A stretch of 64,000 nucleotides of DNA, from assembly GCF_003001935.1 (NCBI RefSeq), contig NZ_PVNG01000006.1, forward strand, positions 186,001-250,000, written 5' to 3'. Under the pieces are notes generated by a model that was not told the DNA's origin, searched no databases, and was given only the letters and a program-made list of their open reading frames with translations. Each line of letters begins with the position of its first letter. Position 1 is the stretch's first letter. Made by a program: the position numbers and the translations under genes. This stretch comes from Nonomuraea fuscirosea (lineage in GTDB: Bacteria > Actinomycetota > Actinomycetes > Streptosporangiales > Streptosporangiaceae). This document shows, in pieces, positions 8,373-16,103 of this stretch.

Positions 8373-9902
8373 GTGGCAGATGATTACCTTGTGCGGATCG
8401 GGCGGCTGATCCGGGACGCGCGCCAGCATCGTGGATGGACGCAGCTGCAGCTCGCAGATGCGCTGGCGACGAGCCAGAGCGCCGTCAACCGGATCGAGCG
8501 CGGCAACCAGAACATCAGTCTTGAGATGATCGCCCGGATCGGCGAGGCGCTCGACAGCGAGATCGTCTCGCTCGGCTACGCCGGGCCGATGCATCTGCGG
8601 GTGGTGGGCGGGCGCCGGCTGTCGGGCAGCATCGACGTCAAGACGTCCAAGAACGCGTGCGTGGCGCTGCTGTGCGCGTCGCTGCTCAACTCCGGCCGGA
8701 CGATCCTGCGCAAGGTCGCGCGGATCGAGGAGGTCTACCGCATCCTGGAGGTGCTCGCCTCGATCGGGGTGCGGGCGCGGTGGATCAACGAGGGCAGCGA
8801 CCTGGAGATCGTGCCGCCGGCCCGGCTGGAGCTGGAGGCGATGGACACCGAGGCGGCCCGGCGCACCAGGAGCGTGATCATGTTCCTGGGGCCGCTGATG
8901 CACCGCACCGAGCAGTTCCAGATCCCGTACGCGGGCGGCTGCGACCTCGGCACCCGTACGGTGCAGCCGCACATGTCGGCGCTGCGCCACTTCGGGCTCG
9001 ACATCACCGCGACCGGCGGCTTCTACCACGCGCGGGTCGACCGCGGCGCGGCGCCGGCCCGGCCGATCGTGCTGACCGAGCGCGGCGACACCGTGACCGA
9101 GAACGCGCTGCTGGCCGCGGCCCGGCACGACGGGGTCACGGTCATCCGCAACGCCTCCTCCAACTACATGGTCCAGGACCTGTGCTTCTTCCTGGAGCAG
9201 CTCGGCGTGCGGGTCGAGGGCATCGGCACCACGACGCTGACCGTGCACGGGCTGGCCACCATCGAGCGGGACGTCGACTACTCGCCGTCAGAAGACCCGG
9301 TCGAGGCGATGAGCCTGCTGGCCGCCGCCGTGGTGACCTCCTCGGAGCTGACGATCTGCCGGGTGCCGGTGGAGTTCCTGGAGATCGAGCTCGCGGTGCT
9401 GGAGGAGATGGGGCTCGACCATGACCGGGGGCGCGAGTACCCGGCGGCCAACGGCCGTACCCGGCTGGTCGACCTGACGGTGCGGCCCTCCAAGCTCATC
9501 TCCCCCATCGACAAGATCCACCCGATGCCGTTCCCCGGCCTGAACATCGACAACGTGCCCTTCTTCGCCGCCATCGCCGCCTCGGCGCAGGGCTCGACGC
9601 TGATCCACGACTGGGTCTACGACAACCGCGCCATCTACCTGACCGAGCTGACCCGGCTGGGCGCCTCGGTCAAACTGCTCGACCCGCACCGGGTGCTGGT
9701 CGAGGGGCCGACGCGCTGGCGCAGCGCGGAGATGATGTGCCCGCCGGCGCTGCGGCCGGCCGTGGTGGTGCTGCTGGCCATGATGGCGGCCGAGGGCACC
9801 TCGGTGCTGCGCAACGTGTACGTCATCAACCGCGGCTACGAGGACCTGGCCGAGCGGCTGAACGCGCTGGGCGCCAGGATCGAGACCTTCCGCGACATCT
9901 GA
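8373..9902 (+). CDS. XRE HTH domain fused to MurA-type enolpyruvyl transferase
   Basis: A 509-aa fusion. Residues about 5-65 form an XRE/Cro HTH (RLIRDARQHRGWTQLQLADAL, TSQSAVNRIERG). From about residue 73 to the end it is an EPSP-synthase/MurA fold. MurA transfers enolpyruvate from PEP to UDP-GlcNAc at the start of peptidoglycan synthesis. The KN pair in KTSKNAC and the PEP-loop cysteine in GGCDLGTRT (Cys190) are both kept, so activity is plausible. It could be an enzyme-regulator or a regulator that senses the sugar nucleotide. The GTG at 8373 fits a leaderless start just after the palindrome; an upstream in-frame ATG at 8331 overlaps hoxX. Confidence 0.85.
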   Translation: MADDYLVRIGRLIRDARQHRGWTQLQLADALATSQSAVNRIERGNQNISLEMIARIGEALDSEIVSLGYAGPMHLRVVGGRRLSGSIDVKTSKNACVALLCASLLNSGRTILRKVARIEEVYRILEVLASIGVRARWINEGSDLEIVPPARLELEAMDTEAARRTRSVIMFLGPLMHRTEQFQIPYAGGCDLGTRTVQPHMSALRHFGLDITATGGFYHARVDRGAAPARPIVLTERGDTVTENALLAAARHDGVTVIRNASSNYMVQDLCFFLEQLGVRVEGIGTTTLTVHGLATIERDVDYSPSEDPVEAMSLLAAAVVTSSELTICRVPVEFLEIELAVLEEMGLDHDRGREYPAANGRTRLVDLTVRPSKLISPIDKIHPMPFPGLNIDNVPFFAAIAASAQGSTLIHDWVYDNRAIYLTELTRLGASVKLLDPHRVLVEGPTRWRSAEMMCPPALRPAVVVLLAMMAAEGTSVLRNVYVINRGYEDLAERLNALGARIETFRDI

Positions 9903-9964
9903 CTTTTCGTCGGTGAAGGCCGCTACCGTCGTCTTTGGATCTTCGTGACGCGAGGAGAAGGGGG

Positions 9965-11155
9965 TTGCCGGTGCGGCCTGCGGAGCTCGACCGGTTGACG
10001 GTGGCGGAGGCGGCGGACCGCTATGTGGAGCTGGTAAGGGCCAGGACGTTGACGGGGGCGCTGTCCCCCGCCACGGCCGAGGTCTACGCGCGCGACGTCG
10101 GCACCCTGGTGGAGCTGGCCGGGGCCGACGTCGTGCTGGACGACCTGACCGGCGCCGACGTGGACGCGATCCTGCTGGCCTTCGCCCGCAAACCCGACGG
10201 CCGCACCACGGCCGGGCGCGCGGCAGGCGAGACGGCGGGCGACAGAGCGGGCGACAGAGCGGGCGACAGAGCGCCCGGCGGCCGCACGGCGGGCGGATCA
10301 GCGGTGGGCGGCCGTCCGGCGGGCGGATCAGCGGTGGGCGGCCGTCCGGCGGGCGGGCGGACGCCTGCGGCGAACGGAGCCGGGGCGGGGTCAGGACAGT
10401 CGCCGTCGTCGCAGGCGCGCTTCCGGCGCTCGATCTCCGCGCTGTTCAAGCACGCCGCCCTGGCCGGATGGGTGCAGCTCAACCCGATGACCCGCTCGGC
10501 GGTGACGGCCAAGGAGCGGGGCGGGCTGCGGCCGGAGCGGCGGGCCCTGACCCGCGAGCAGGCCCAAGGGCTGATCGGAGCAGCACGCGAGCTCCCGAGG
10601 GAGCAGGCCGACCAGAGCAAACGCCGCGACCAGCGCACCGAGCTGCGCGACGCGGTGATCGTGCTGCTGCTGACCACCGTCGGGCCGCGCGTGTCGGAGC
10701 TGGTCCGCGCCAACGTCGAGGACTTCTTCACCAACGACGGCGTCCGCTACTGGCGCATCTTCGGCAAGGGCGGCCGCACCCGCGACGTGCCGCTGCCCGG
10801 CGACGTGGCCCTAGTGCTGCAGGAATACCTGGCCCGCGGGCGGCCCGACGGGCAGGACAAGGCGCTGCTGCTGTCCTGGCGCGGCCGGCGCCTGGCCCGC
10901 GGCGACGTCCAGGCCGTGATCGACCGGGTACAGCGGCGGGTGGACCCCGACCAGCGGCGCACGGTCACCCCCCACGGGCTGCGCCACACCACCGCCACCC
11001 ACCTGCTGGCCGACGCGGTCGACATGGACGCGGTACGCCGGGTGCTCGGGCACAGCGACCTGTCCACCCTCGGCCGCTACCGCGACGACCTGCCGGGCGA
11101 ACTGGAGGTCGCCATGCGCACCCACCCCCTCCTGCGCGACCGCCCGCCCGCCTGA
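9965..11155 (+). CDS. Tyrosine recombinase (XerC/D-like)
   Basis: A 396-aa site-specific recombinase. The catalytic set is visible: Arg242 (GPRVSEL), Lys in FGKGGRTR, His-x-x-Arg in HGLRH, His in LGHSDL and nucleophile Tyr372 (LGRYRDD). The N-terminal core-binding domain is interrupted at about residues 80-145 by a Gly/Arg/Asp/Ala-rich low-complexity stretch built from DNA tandem repeats. The TTG at 9965 is preferred because GAGGAG sits 7 bases upstream; a GTG at 9971 is possible. It lies 10 kb from the mobile element and shows no phage neighbours, so it is probably a chromosomal Xer-like enzyme. Confidence 0.85.
   Translation: MPVRPAELDRLTVAEAADRYVELVRARTLTGALSPATAEVYARDVGTLVELAGADVVLDDLTGADVDAILLAFARKPDGRTTAGRAAGETAGDRAGDRAGDRAPGGRTAGGSAVGGRPAGGSAVGGRPAGGRTPAANGAGAGSGQSPSSQARFRRSISALFKHAALAGWVQLNPMTRSAVTAKERGGLRPERRALTREQAQGLIGAARELPREQADQSKRRDQRTELRDAVIVLLLTTVGPRVSELVRANVEDFFTNDGVRYWRIFGKGGRTRDVPLPGDVALVLQEYLARGRPDGQDKALLLSWRGRRLARGDVQAVIDRVQRRVDPDQRRTVTPHGLRHTTATHLLADAVDMDAVRRVLGHSDLSTLGRYRDDLPGELEVAMRTHPLLRDRPPA
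10237..10350 (+). repeat. Tandem repeats inside recombinase gene
   Basis: Three perfect copies of the 12-mer GGGCGACAGAGC occupy 10237-10272. Two perfect back-to-back copies of a 30-mer occupy 10291-10320 and 10321-10350. All units are multiples of three, so the frame is kept and the encoded linker can change length by slippage. Confidence 0.9.
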
Positions 11156-11185
11156 CCTCCCGCCTGACCCGCCACCGCCCGCGCG

Positions 11186-11773
11186 TCAGGCGGGCAGGGG
11201 CCGGTCGGCCGCGTCGACGGTCGTGCGTACCGCGTGCAGGGCGTCCTGCAGCAGGTCGCGCAGGGCCCGGGTCTCGTCCGGCCGGGTCCATGCCCGGAAG
11301 GCGACCTGCTCGGCGAGCATGGCGACGCTCGCGGCGAGGTAGGCGGCATCGGCGTCCCCGCCCCGCTCCCGCAGCGCGGCGGCGATGGCGTCGGTGAGCG
11401 CGGCGTTCTTGCCGAGTTCGCGTTCCATCAGCTCCGGGTTGGCGGCGATGACCGCGTAACGGTGCGCCACCACCGCGCGCCGATGCTCCAACAGCTTGTC
11501 GGCGACGGCGCCCAGCGCGCGCATGACCACCTCCAGCGGCGGCAGGGCCGCGTCGGCGGCCGCGATCTCGCCGATGATCTCCCGCTGCAGCTCCGAGCTC
11601 AGCCCGAACAGCACCTCGCGCTTGTCGGCGAAGTGGTTGAAGAACGTTCGCTGGGTGAGCCCCGCCCGCTGGACGATCTCGGCGACCGTCGTGCGCTCGA
11701 AGCCCTGTTCGTCGAAGAGCTCGAGCGCGGCGGTCTGCAGGCGGTCGACGGCGCCCGGTTTCCATCGCGGCAT
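11186..11773 (-). CDS. TetR family transcriptional regulator
   Basis: A 195-aa TetR-type repressor. The HTH is at about residues 10-55 (ALELFDEQGFERTTVAEIVQRAGLTQRTFFNHFADKREVLF, classic spacing), followed by an all-helical ligand and dimer domain. It is divergent from a cupin gene with 91 bases between start codons. An inverted repeat in that gap is the likely shared operator. Confidence 0.9.
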   Translation of the reverse strand: MPRWKPGAVDRLQTAALELFDEQGFERTTVAEIVQRAGLTQRTFFNHFADKREVLFGLSSELQREIIGEIAAADAALPPLEVVMRALGAVADKLLEHRRAVVAHRYAVIAANPELMERELGKNAALTDAIAAALRERGGDADAAYLAASVAMLAEQVAFRAWTRPDETRALRDLLQDALHAVRTTVDAADRPLPA

Positions 11774-11825
11774 GCCCCCGAGTCTAGCGCGACTTCACAA
11801 TGTGCACTCATCGGTGCTAGCGTCA

Positions 11826-11846
11826 TGATTACACAAGATGCAATCA
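11826..11846. promoter_or_regulatory. Inverted repeat in tetR/cupin spacer
   Basis: TGATTACA-caaga-TGCAATCA has 8-bp arms with one mismatch and sits 18 bases before the cupin start. A related direct copy (CACAATGTGCACTCAT at 11796, 12 of 16 matching CACAAGATGCAATCAC at 11832) lies nearer tetR. It is a candidate TetR operator controlling both genes. Confidence 0.5.
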
Positions 11847-11864
11847 CTTCATGGAGGCCTCCTC

Positions 11865-12326
11865 ATGGTCAAGGTGTCGATCGTCGGCCCCGGCGAGGGC
11901 GAACTCATCGCCAACGGCCCGTCGCAGATCCGGATCCTCGAAGACGGCAGCAACACCGCCCACCGCCTGGGCATCGGCGAGGTCGTCATCCCCCCGCACA
12001 CCCCCGGCCCGCCGCAGCACCGCCACGCCCAGCACGACGAGGGCTTCTTCGTCATCTCCGGCGACGTGCGGTTCACCATCGGCGAGGACAGCCACGACGT
12101 CGGCCCCGGCACGTGGGTCACCGTCCCGCCGGGCGCGCCGCACACCTTCGCCAACCCCGGCGACGAGCCGGCGGTCATGCTCACCACCTTCACCCCGGAC
12201 CTGTACGTGCAGTACTTCCGCGACCTCAAGGCCATGGTCGAGTCCGGGCAGCCGATGAACCGCGAGACCATGGCGCCGATCTGGAAGAACTACGCCACCG
12301 AGCCGTCCACCGAGTTCGCGCCGTGA
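11865..12326 (+). CDS. Cupin domain protein
   Basis: A 153-aa single-cupin protein. Motif 1 is seen as PQHRHAQHDEGFFVISGDVRF, with metal-binding His, His and Glu; motif 2 is PPGAPHTFANPGDE. The fold binds a divalent metal and catalyses or binds small molecules; quercetin dioxygenase-like and polyketide cyclase-like members exist. The specific reaction is not inferable. The ATG at 11865 has GGAGG 7 bases upstream. It is divergently paired with the TetR gene. Confidence 0.85.
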   Translation: MVKVSIVGPGEGELIANGPSQIRILEDGSNTAHRLGIGEVVIPPHTPGPPQHRHAQHDEGFFVISGDVRFTIGEDSHDVGPGTWVTVPPGAPHTFANPGDEPAVMLTTFTPDLYVQYFRDLKAMVESGQPMNRETMAPIWKNYATEPSTEFAP

Positions 12327-12439
12327 CCTCCCGCCGGCGCCCCCGCCGAAGGGGCGTCTGAGGGGCGGGCACGGTCCGCCGGGGCGGGCGGGCGGCGGGG
12401 ACGGGTTCGGCAGTATTCGGCGGGACTTGATACGGTCAC

Positions 12440-12493
12440 TCAAGGTGTGCCGGGAAGTCTGGTCGGCAAGTCCTTGTCCCGTTGCCTTGAAGG
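12440..12493 (+). ncRNA. Candidate riboswitch leader (nhaA-I/Li+-like)
   Basis: A compact structured leader precedes an antiporter gene. TCAAGG (12440-12445) pairs perfectly with CCTTGA (12485-12490) to close an aptamer-like region. It contains GCCGGGAAGTCTGGTCGGC, which can form short nested stems, and a later GTCCC that can pair with GGGA. The closing strand CCTT could instead pair with AAGG (12490-12493), the SD of the uORF. Forming the closing helix would therefore free the SD, an ON switch. The GCCGGGAA...CTGGTCGGC core resembles my memory of the nhaA-I motif, upstream of Na+/H+ antiporters and reported to sense Li+. Family assignment needs a covariance search. Confidence 0.55.
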
Positions 12494-12503
12494 ATGTGCT
12501 GAC

Positions 12504-12596
12504 ATGCGCGCCCGCGACCTGCCCGCCGACGTTCCCGTGCCCCGTGGCCGCCTGACACCGGCGGCGACCGCGCGGGCGCGGATGCTCGCCGCATGA
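12504..12596 (+). CDS. 30-codon upstream ORF coupled to antiporter
   Basis: An ATG at 12504 opens a 30-aa Arg/Ala/Pro-rich peptide (MRARDLPADV start). Its TGA (12594-12596) overlaps the antiporter ATG (12593) in an ATGA junction. AAGGAT lies 8 bases before the start and is the sequence masked by the candidate riboswitch. The antiporter itself has no clear SD, so translation is probably coupled through this leader peptide. The peptide's own function, if any, is unknown. Confidence 0.6.
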   Translation: MRARDLPADVPVPRGRLTPAATARARMLAA

Positions 12597-13882
12597 GCGT
12601 GCTGTCCTGGGTAAGCGTGGCGGTCTTCCTGGCCTCCTACGCGCTGATCGCCACCGAGAGGATCCACCGCGTGGCCGCCGCGCTCGGCGGCGCGGGCATC
12701 ATGCTCGCGATCCACGCCACCGGCGCCGAGGCCGCGTTCTTCTCCGAGCACTCCGGCATCGACTGGAACGTCATCTTCCTGCTGCTCGGCATGATGATCA
12801 TCGTCGGGGTGCTGAAGCAGACCGGCGTGTTCGAATACCTGGCCATCTGGGCGGCCAAACGCGCCCGCGGCCGGCCGTTCCGGCTGATGGTGCTGCTGGT
12901 GCTGATCACCGCCGGGGCCTCCGCGCTGCTCGACAACGTGACCACGGTGCTGCTGATCGCGCCGGTGACGTTCCTGGTGTGCGAACGGCTCGCGGTCAAC
13001 CCGATCCCGTTCCTCATCGCCGAGGCGCTGTCGTCCAACATCGGCGGCGCCGCCACCCTCGTCGGCGACCCGCCGAACATCATCATCGCCAGCCGCGGCG
13101 GCCTGAGCTTCAACGACTTCCTGATCCACATGGCGCCGATGGTGATCGTGCTCATGGTGGTGTTCGTCGGCCTGTGCCGGCTGATGTTCGGCCGTTCGTT
13201 CCGCTACGACCCGGAACGGGCGGCGGAGGTCATGGCGCTGGACGAGCGGGAGGCCATCGCGGACCGGCGGCTGCTGTGGCAGAGCCTGGCGGTGCTGGCG
13301 CTGGTGATGGCGGCGTTCGTGCTGCACCCGGTGCTGCACTACGAGCCGAGCGTGGTCGCGCTGCTCGGCGCCGGCGTGCTGGTGGCCGCGACCAGGGTGA
13401 CCACCTCCGAGGCCATCGCCGAGGTGGAGTGGCCCACGCTGGTGTTCTTCGCCGGGCTGTTCGTCATGGTCGGCGCCCTGGTCGAGACCGGTGTCATCGC
13501 CGGGCTGTCCGAGGCCGCCGTCGCCGCCACCGACGGCCGGCTGGAGCTGACCACGATGGGGCTGCTCGGCGTCTCGGCCGTGCTGTCGGCCATCGTGGAC
13601 AACATCCCCTACGTGGCCACGATGAGCCCCATCGTCGAGCAGCTCGTGCAGGCCACCGGCGACGGCGGCGGGCAGGTGCTGTGGTGGGCGCTGGCCTTCG
13701 GCGCCGACCTGGGCGGCAACGCCACCGCCGTCGGCGCCGCCGCCAACGTGGTCATCCTGGGCATCGCCGCCCGCAACGGCACCCCGATCAGCTTCTGGCA
13801 GTTCACCAGGTACGGCCTCATCGTCACCGTGGTCACCGTCACGCTGGTCGCCCCGTACCTGTGGCTGCGTTACCTCATGTGA
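12593..13882 (+). CDS. ArsB/NhaD-superfamily ion antiporter
   Basis: A 429-aa membrane protein with about 11-12 hydrophobic helices. The SALLDNVTTVLLIAPV and VDNIPYVATMSPI repeats and NIGGAATLVGDPPNIIIA are hallmarks of the ion transporter superfamily that includes NhaD Na+/H+ antiporters, ArsB and the P protein. It acts in the cytoplasmic membrane, exchanging Na+/Li+ or another ion for protons; the ion is not decided by sequence alone. It is preceded by a structured RNA and a coupled uORF. Its 3' end overlaps the convergent lysR gene by 8 bases. Confidence 0.87.
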   Translation: MSVLSWVSVAVFLASYALIATERIHRVAAALGGAGIMLAIHATGAEAAFFSEHSGIDWNVIFLLLGMMIIVGVLKQTGVFEYLAIWAAKRARGRPFRLMVLLVLITAGASALLDNVTTVLLIAPVTFLVCERLAVNPIPFLIAEALSSNIGGAATLVGDPPNIIIASRGGLSFNDFLIHMAPMVIVLMVVFVGLCRLMFGRSFRYDPERAAEVMALDEREAIADRRLLWQSLAVLALVMAAFVLHPVLHYEPSVVALLGAGVLVAATRVTTSEAIAEVEWPTLVFFAGLFVMVGALVETGVIAGLSEAAVAATDGRLELTTMGLLGVSAVLSAIVDNIPYVATMSPIVEQLVQATGDGGGQVLWWALAFGADLGGNATAVGAAANVVILGIAARNGTPISFWQFTRYGLIVTVVTVTLVAPYLWLRYLM

Positions 13883-14768
13883 GCCCGTCCTCCGGCGGCA
13901 CCGGCACGCCCAGCGCCGAGAGGAAGGCCAGGGCGGCCGGGGACGGCTGGTGGCGGCTCCAGATGAGGTGCTCCATGCGGGCCGGGGCGTCGCTGAGCCG
14001 GACCACGGGCAGGTCGGGAAGCTGCGGCACGAACGCCTCCGGCAGCATCCCGATGCCCAGCCCCAGCCGGATCAGGCGGGCCATGAAGTCGGGGGTCGAC
14101 ACCTCGAAGGCGACCTCGCGCGCGATCCCGGCCGCGGCGAACGCCTCGTCGGACTGGCTGCGCCCCGCGGTGCCGGCGGGGAAGTCGACGAACGGCTCGC
14201 CGGCCAGCCTGCTCAGCGTCACCCGCTCCTCCCCGGCCAGCGGATGGCCGGGCGTGACCACGGCCACCAGGTCGCCGCGGGCCAGCTCACGCCCGCGCAC
14301 CCCCTTGGGCCGGGCGCCCGGGGGCAGGCCCAGGAAGGCGACGTCCAGCGTGCCCTGACGGACCCGTTCGACGAACTCCTCGCTCGCGCCGGAGCGCAGG
14401 CTGATCCGCACCTCGCGGTGGCGCTGGTGGAAGCGCCGCAGCACGAGCGGCAGATCGACCGCCGTGACCGTGGGGATGGCGCCGATGGCGAGCCGGCCGC
14501 GGATCTCGCCCGCGGCGGCGGCCACCTCGGCGCGGGCCCGCTCGGCGGCGTCGAGCGCCTGGCGGGCGGCGGGCAGAAACGCCTCACCCGCCGGGGTCAG
14601 CAGGACGCGGCGGCTGGTGCGCTCGAACAGCTTGGCGCCCAGCTCACGCTCCAGCCGCGCGATCTGGTGGCTCAGCGCCGACTGCACGACCAGGCACCGC
14701 TCGGCGGCACGGGTGAAGTTGCTCGTCTCGGCGACGGCGACGACGTAGCGCATCTGCTGCAGCTCCAT
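13875..14768 (-). CDS. LysR family transcriptional regulator
   Basis: A 297-aa LysR regulator. The winged HTH is at residues 1-60 (LQQMRYVVAVAETSNFTRAAERC, SQ-like LSHQIARLERELG), followed by the periplasmic-binding-like effector domain (residues 90-297). It is divergent from an MFS transporter with an intergenic dyad at 14775, so it probably activates that exporter operon. It is convergent with, and overlaps, the antiporter gene. Confidence 0.9.
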   Translation of the reverse strand: MELQQMRYVVAVAETSNFTRAAERCLVVQSALSHQIARLERELGAKLFERTSRRVLLTPAGEAFLPAARQALDAAERARAEVAAAAGEIRGRLAIGAIPTVTAVDLPLVLRRFHQRHREVRISLRSGASEEFVERVRQGTLDVAFLGLPPGARPKGVRGRELARGDLVAVVTPGHPLAGEERVTLSRLAGEPFVDFPAGTAGRSQSDEAFAAAGIAREVAFEVSTPDFMARLIRLGLGIGMLPEAFVPQLPDLPVVRLSDAPARMEHLIWSRHQPSPAALAFLSALGVPVPPEDGLT

Positions 14769-14774
14769 GAATCA

Positions 14775-14789
14775 ATCGTGAACCACGAT
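14775..14789. promoter_or_regulatory. LysR-type dyad
   Basis: ATCGTG-AAC-CACGAT, perfect 6-bp arms, lies 7 bases upstream of the lysR start and about 60 bases before the MFS start. The position is typical for the LysR recognition site in a divergent pair; ligand and binding are unproven. Confidence 0.55.
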
Positions 14790-14847
14790 CGATCCGATGA
14801 CAAACATGCGTTGGACTCATCGATCGCCGATCCCCGAGGCTGGACGC

Positions 14848-16101
14848 ATGACGACGACACCCCACCCCGGCGGCCTGTCGCGCTGGTTGCTGCTGCTCAT
14901 GTCGGCGGCGACCGGGCTGGCGGTCGCGGGCAACTACTTCGCGCAGCCGCTGCTCGACCTCATCGGCCGCGAACTCGGCCTCGGGCCGACCACGGCCGCG
15001 CTGACCGTGACGGCCGCCCAGGCCGGGTACGCGCTGGGCCTGATCCTGCTGGTGCCGCTCGGCGACCTCATGGAGCGGCGCCGGCTCGCCGTCGCGCTGT
15101 ACGCGGCGACCGCGGTGTTCCTGCTGATCTCGGCCACCGCGGCCGACGGCACGGTGCTGCTGATCAGCACGGCCCTGACCGGGCTGGCCTCGGTCGGGGC
15201 GCAGGTCGTGGTGCCGTTCGCGGCCACACTGGCGGACCCCGCCGAACGCGGCCGCGTCGTCGGCACCGTGATGACCGGGCTGATCCTCGGCCTGCTGCTG
15301 GCCCGCACCGCGTCCGGAACGCTGTCGGAGCTGGGCGGCTGGCGGACCGTCTACTGGGTCAACGCCGCCCTGATGGCGCTGACGGCCGTGCTGCTGCGCC
15401 TGTTCCTGCCCCGCCTCGGCGGCGACGGCGGGCGCCTGTCCTACCCGGCGCTGCTGCGCTCGACGCTGTCGATGTTCCGCCTGGAGCCGCTGCTGCGCTG
15501 GCGGGCGGGCATCGGCGCGCTGAGCCTGGCCTCCTTCAGCGTGCTCTGGACCGCGCTGACGTTCCTGCTGGCGGGCTCCCCCTACGAATGGACGGAGTCG
15601 GCCATCGGCCTGTTCGGCCTGGTCGGCGCGGCGGGCGCGCTGACCGCCACGGTGGCCGGCAGGCTGGCCGACCGCGGCCTCGTCCAGGTCGTGACCGGCG
15701 CAGGAACGGTCCTGCTCGTGGCGTCCTGGCTCGCGATCGCCGCGGGGGCGCGCTCGCTGGTGTGGCTGCTGGCCGGCGTGATCCTGCTCGACCTGGCCCA
15801 CCAGGCGGTGCTCAACAGCAGCCAGAACGTCGTCTACGCGCTGCGGCCACAGGCCCGCAACCGGATCAACTCCGCGTTCATGACCTCGTTCTTCGTCGGC
15901 GGCGCGATCGGCTCCGCGCTGACCTCGCTGGTCTGGGTGCACGCCGGCTGGAGCGGCGTGTGCGTCCTGGGCGGGGCGCTGTCGGCGGGGACGCTCGTGC
16001 TCTGGATCCTGGAGCGCCTCACCACCGGCCGGCAGCCCGCCGGCACACCCCCGCGGCCCGTGGCACACCCGGTGCCGGCCGCCTCGCCCAAGGGAGAATG
16101 A
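14848..16101 (+). CDS. MFS transporter (exporter type)
   Basis: A 417-aa major facilitator with about 12 membrane helices. It begins with GNYFAQPLLDLIG, typical of the MFS subgroup that sits beside LysR and SDR/NmrA genes. The loop 2-3 motif is weak (GDLMERRRLAVAL). Probable role: proton-driven drug or metabolite export. The ATG at 14848 (MTTTPHPGG) is preferred over the upstream ATG at 14797, which would begin inside the regulatory spacer. The NmrA-type gene follows after 2 bases, so they form an operon. Confidence 0.87.
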   Translation: MTTTPHPGGLSRWLLLLMSAATGLAVAGNYFAQPLLDLIGRELGLGPTTAALTVTAAQAGYALGLILLVPLGDLMERRRLAVALYAATAVFLLISATAADGTVLLISTALTGLASVGAQVVVPFAATLADPAERGRVVGTVMTGLILGLLLARTASGTLSELGGWRTVYWVNAALMALTAVLLRLFLPRLGGDGGRLSYPALLRSTLSMFRLEPLLRWRAGIGALSLASFSVLWTALTFLLAGSPYEWTESAIGLFGLVGAAGALTATVAGRLADRGLVQVVTGAGTVLLVASWLAIAAGARSLVWLLAGVILLDLAHQAVLNSSQNVVYALRPQARNRINSAFMTSFFVGGAIGSALTSLVWVHAGWSGVCVLGGALSAGTLVLWILERLTTGRQPAGTPPRPVAHPVPAASPKGE

Positions 16102-16103
16102 CC

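Noticed and set aside
6545..9248. Large minus-strand ORFs opposite hoxX and XRE-murA
   Set aside because: Antisense shadows; His/Arg/Gln-rich, no motifs.
9965..11155. Tyrosine recombinase as the integrase of the mobile element
   Set aside because: It is 10 kb away with ordinary chromosomal genes between and lacks a phage-type AP2/SAM N-terminus; the element's integrase is more likely right of the window.
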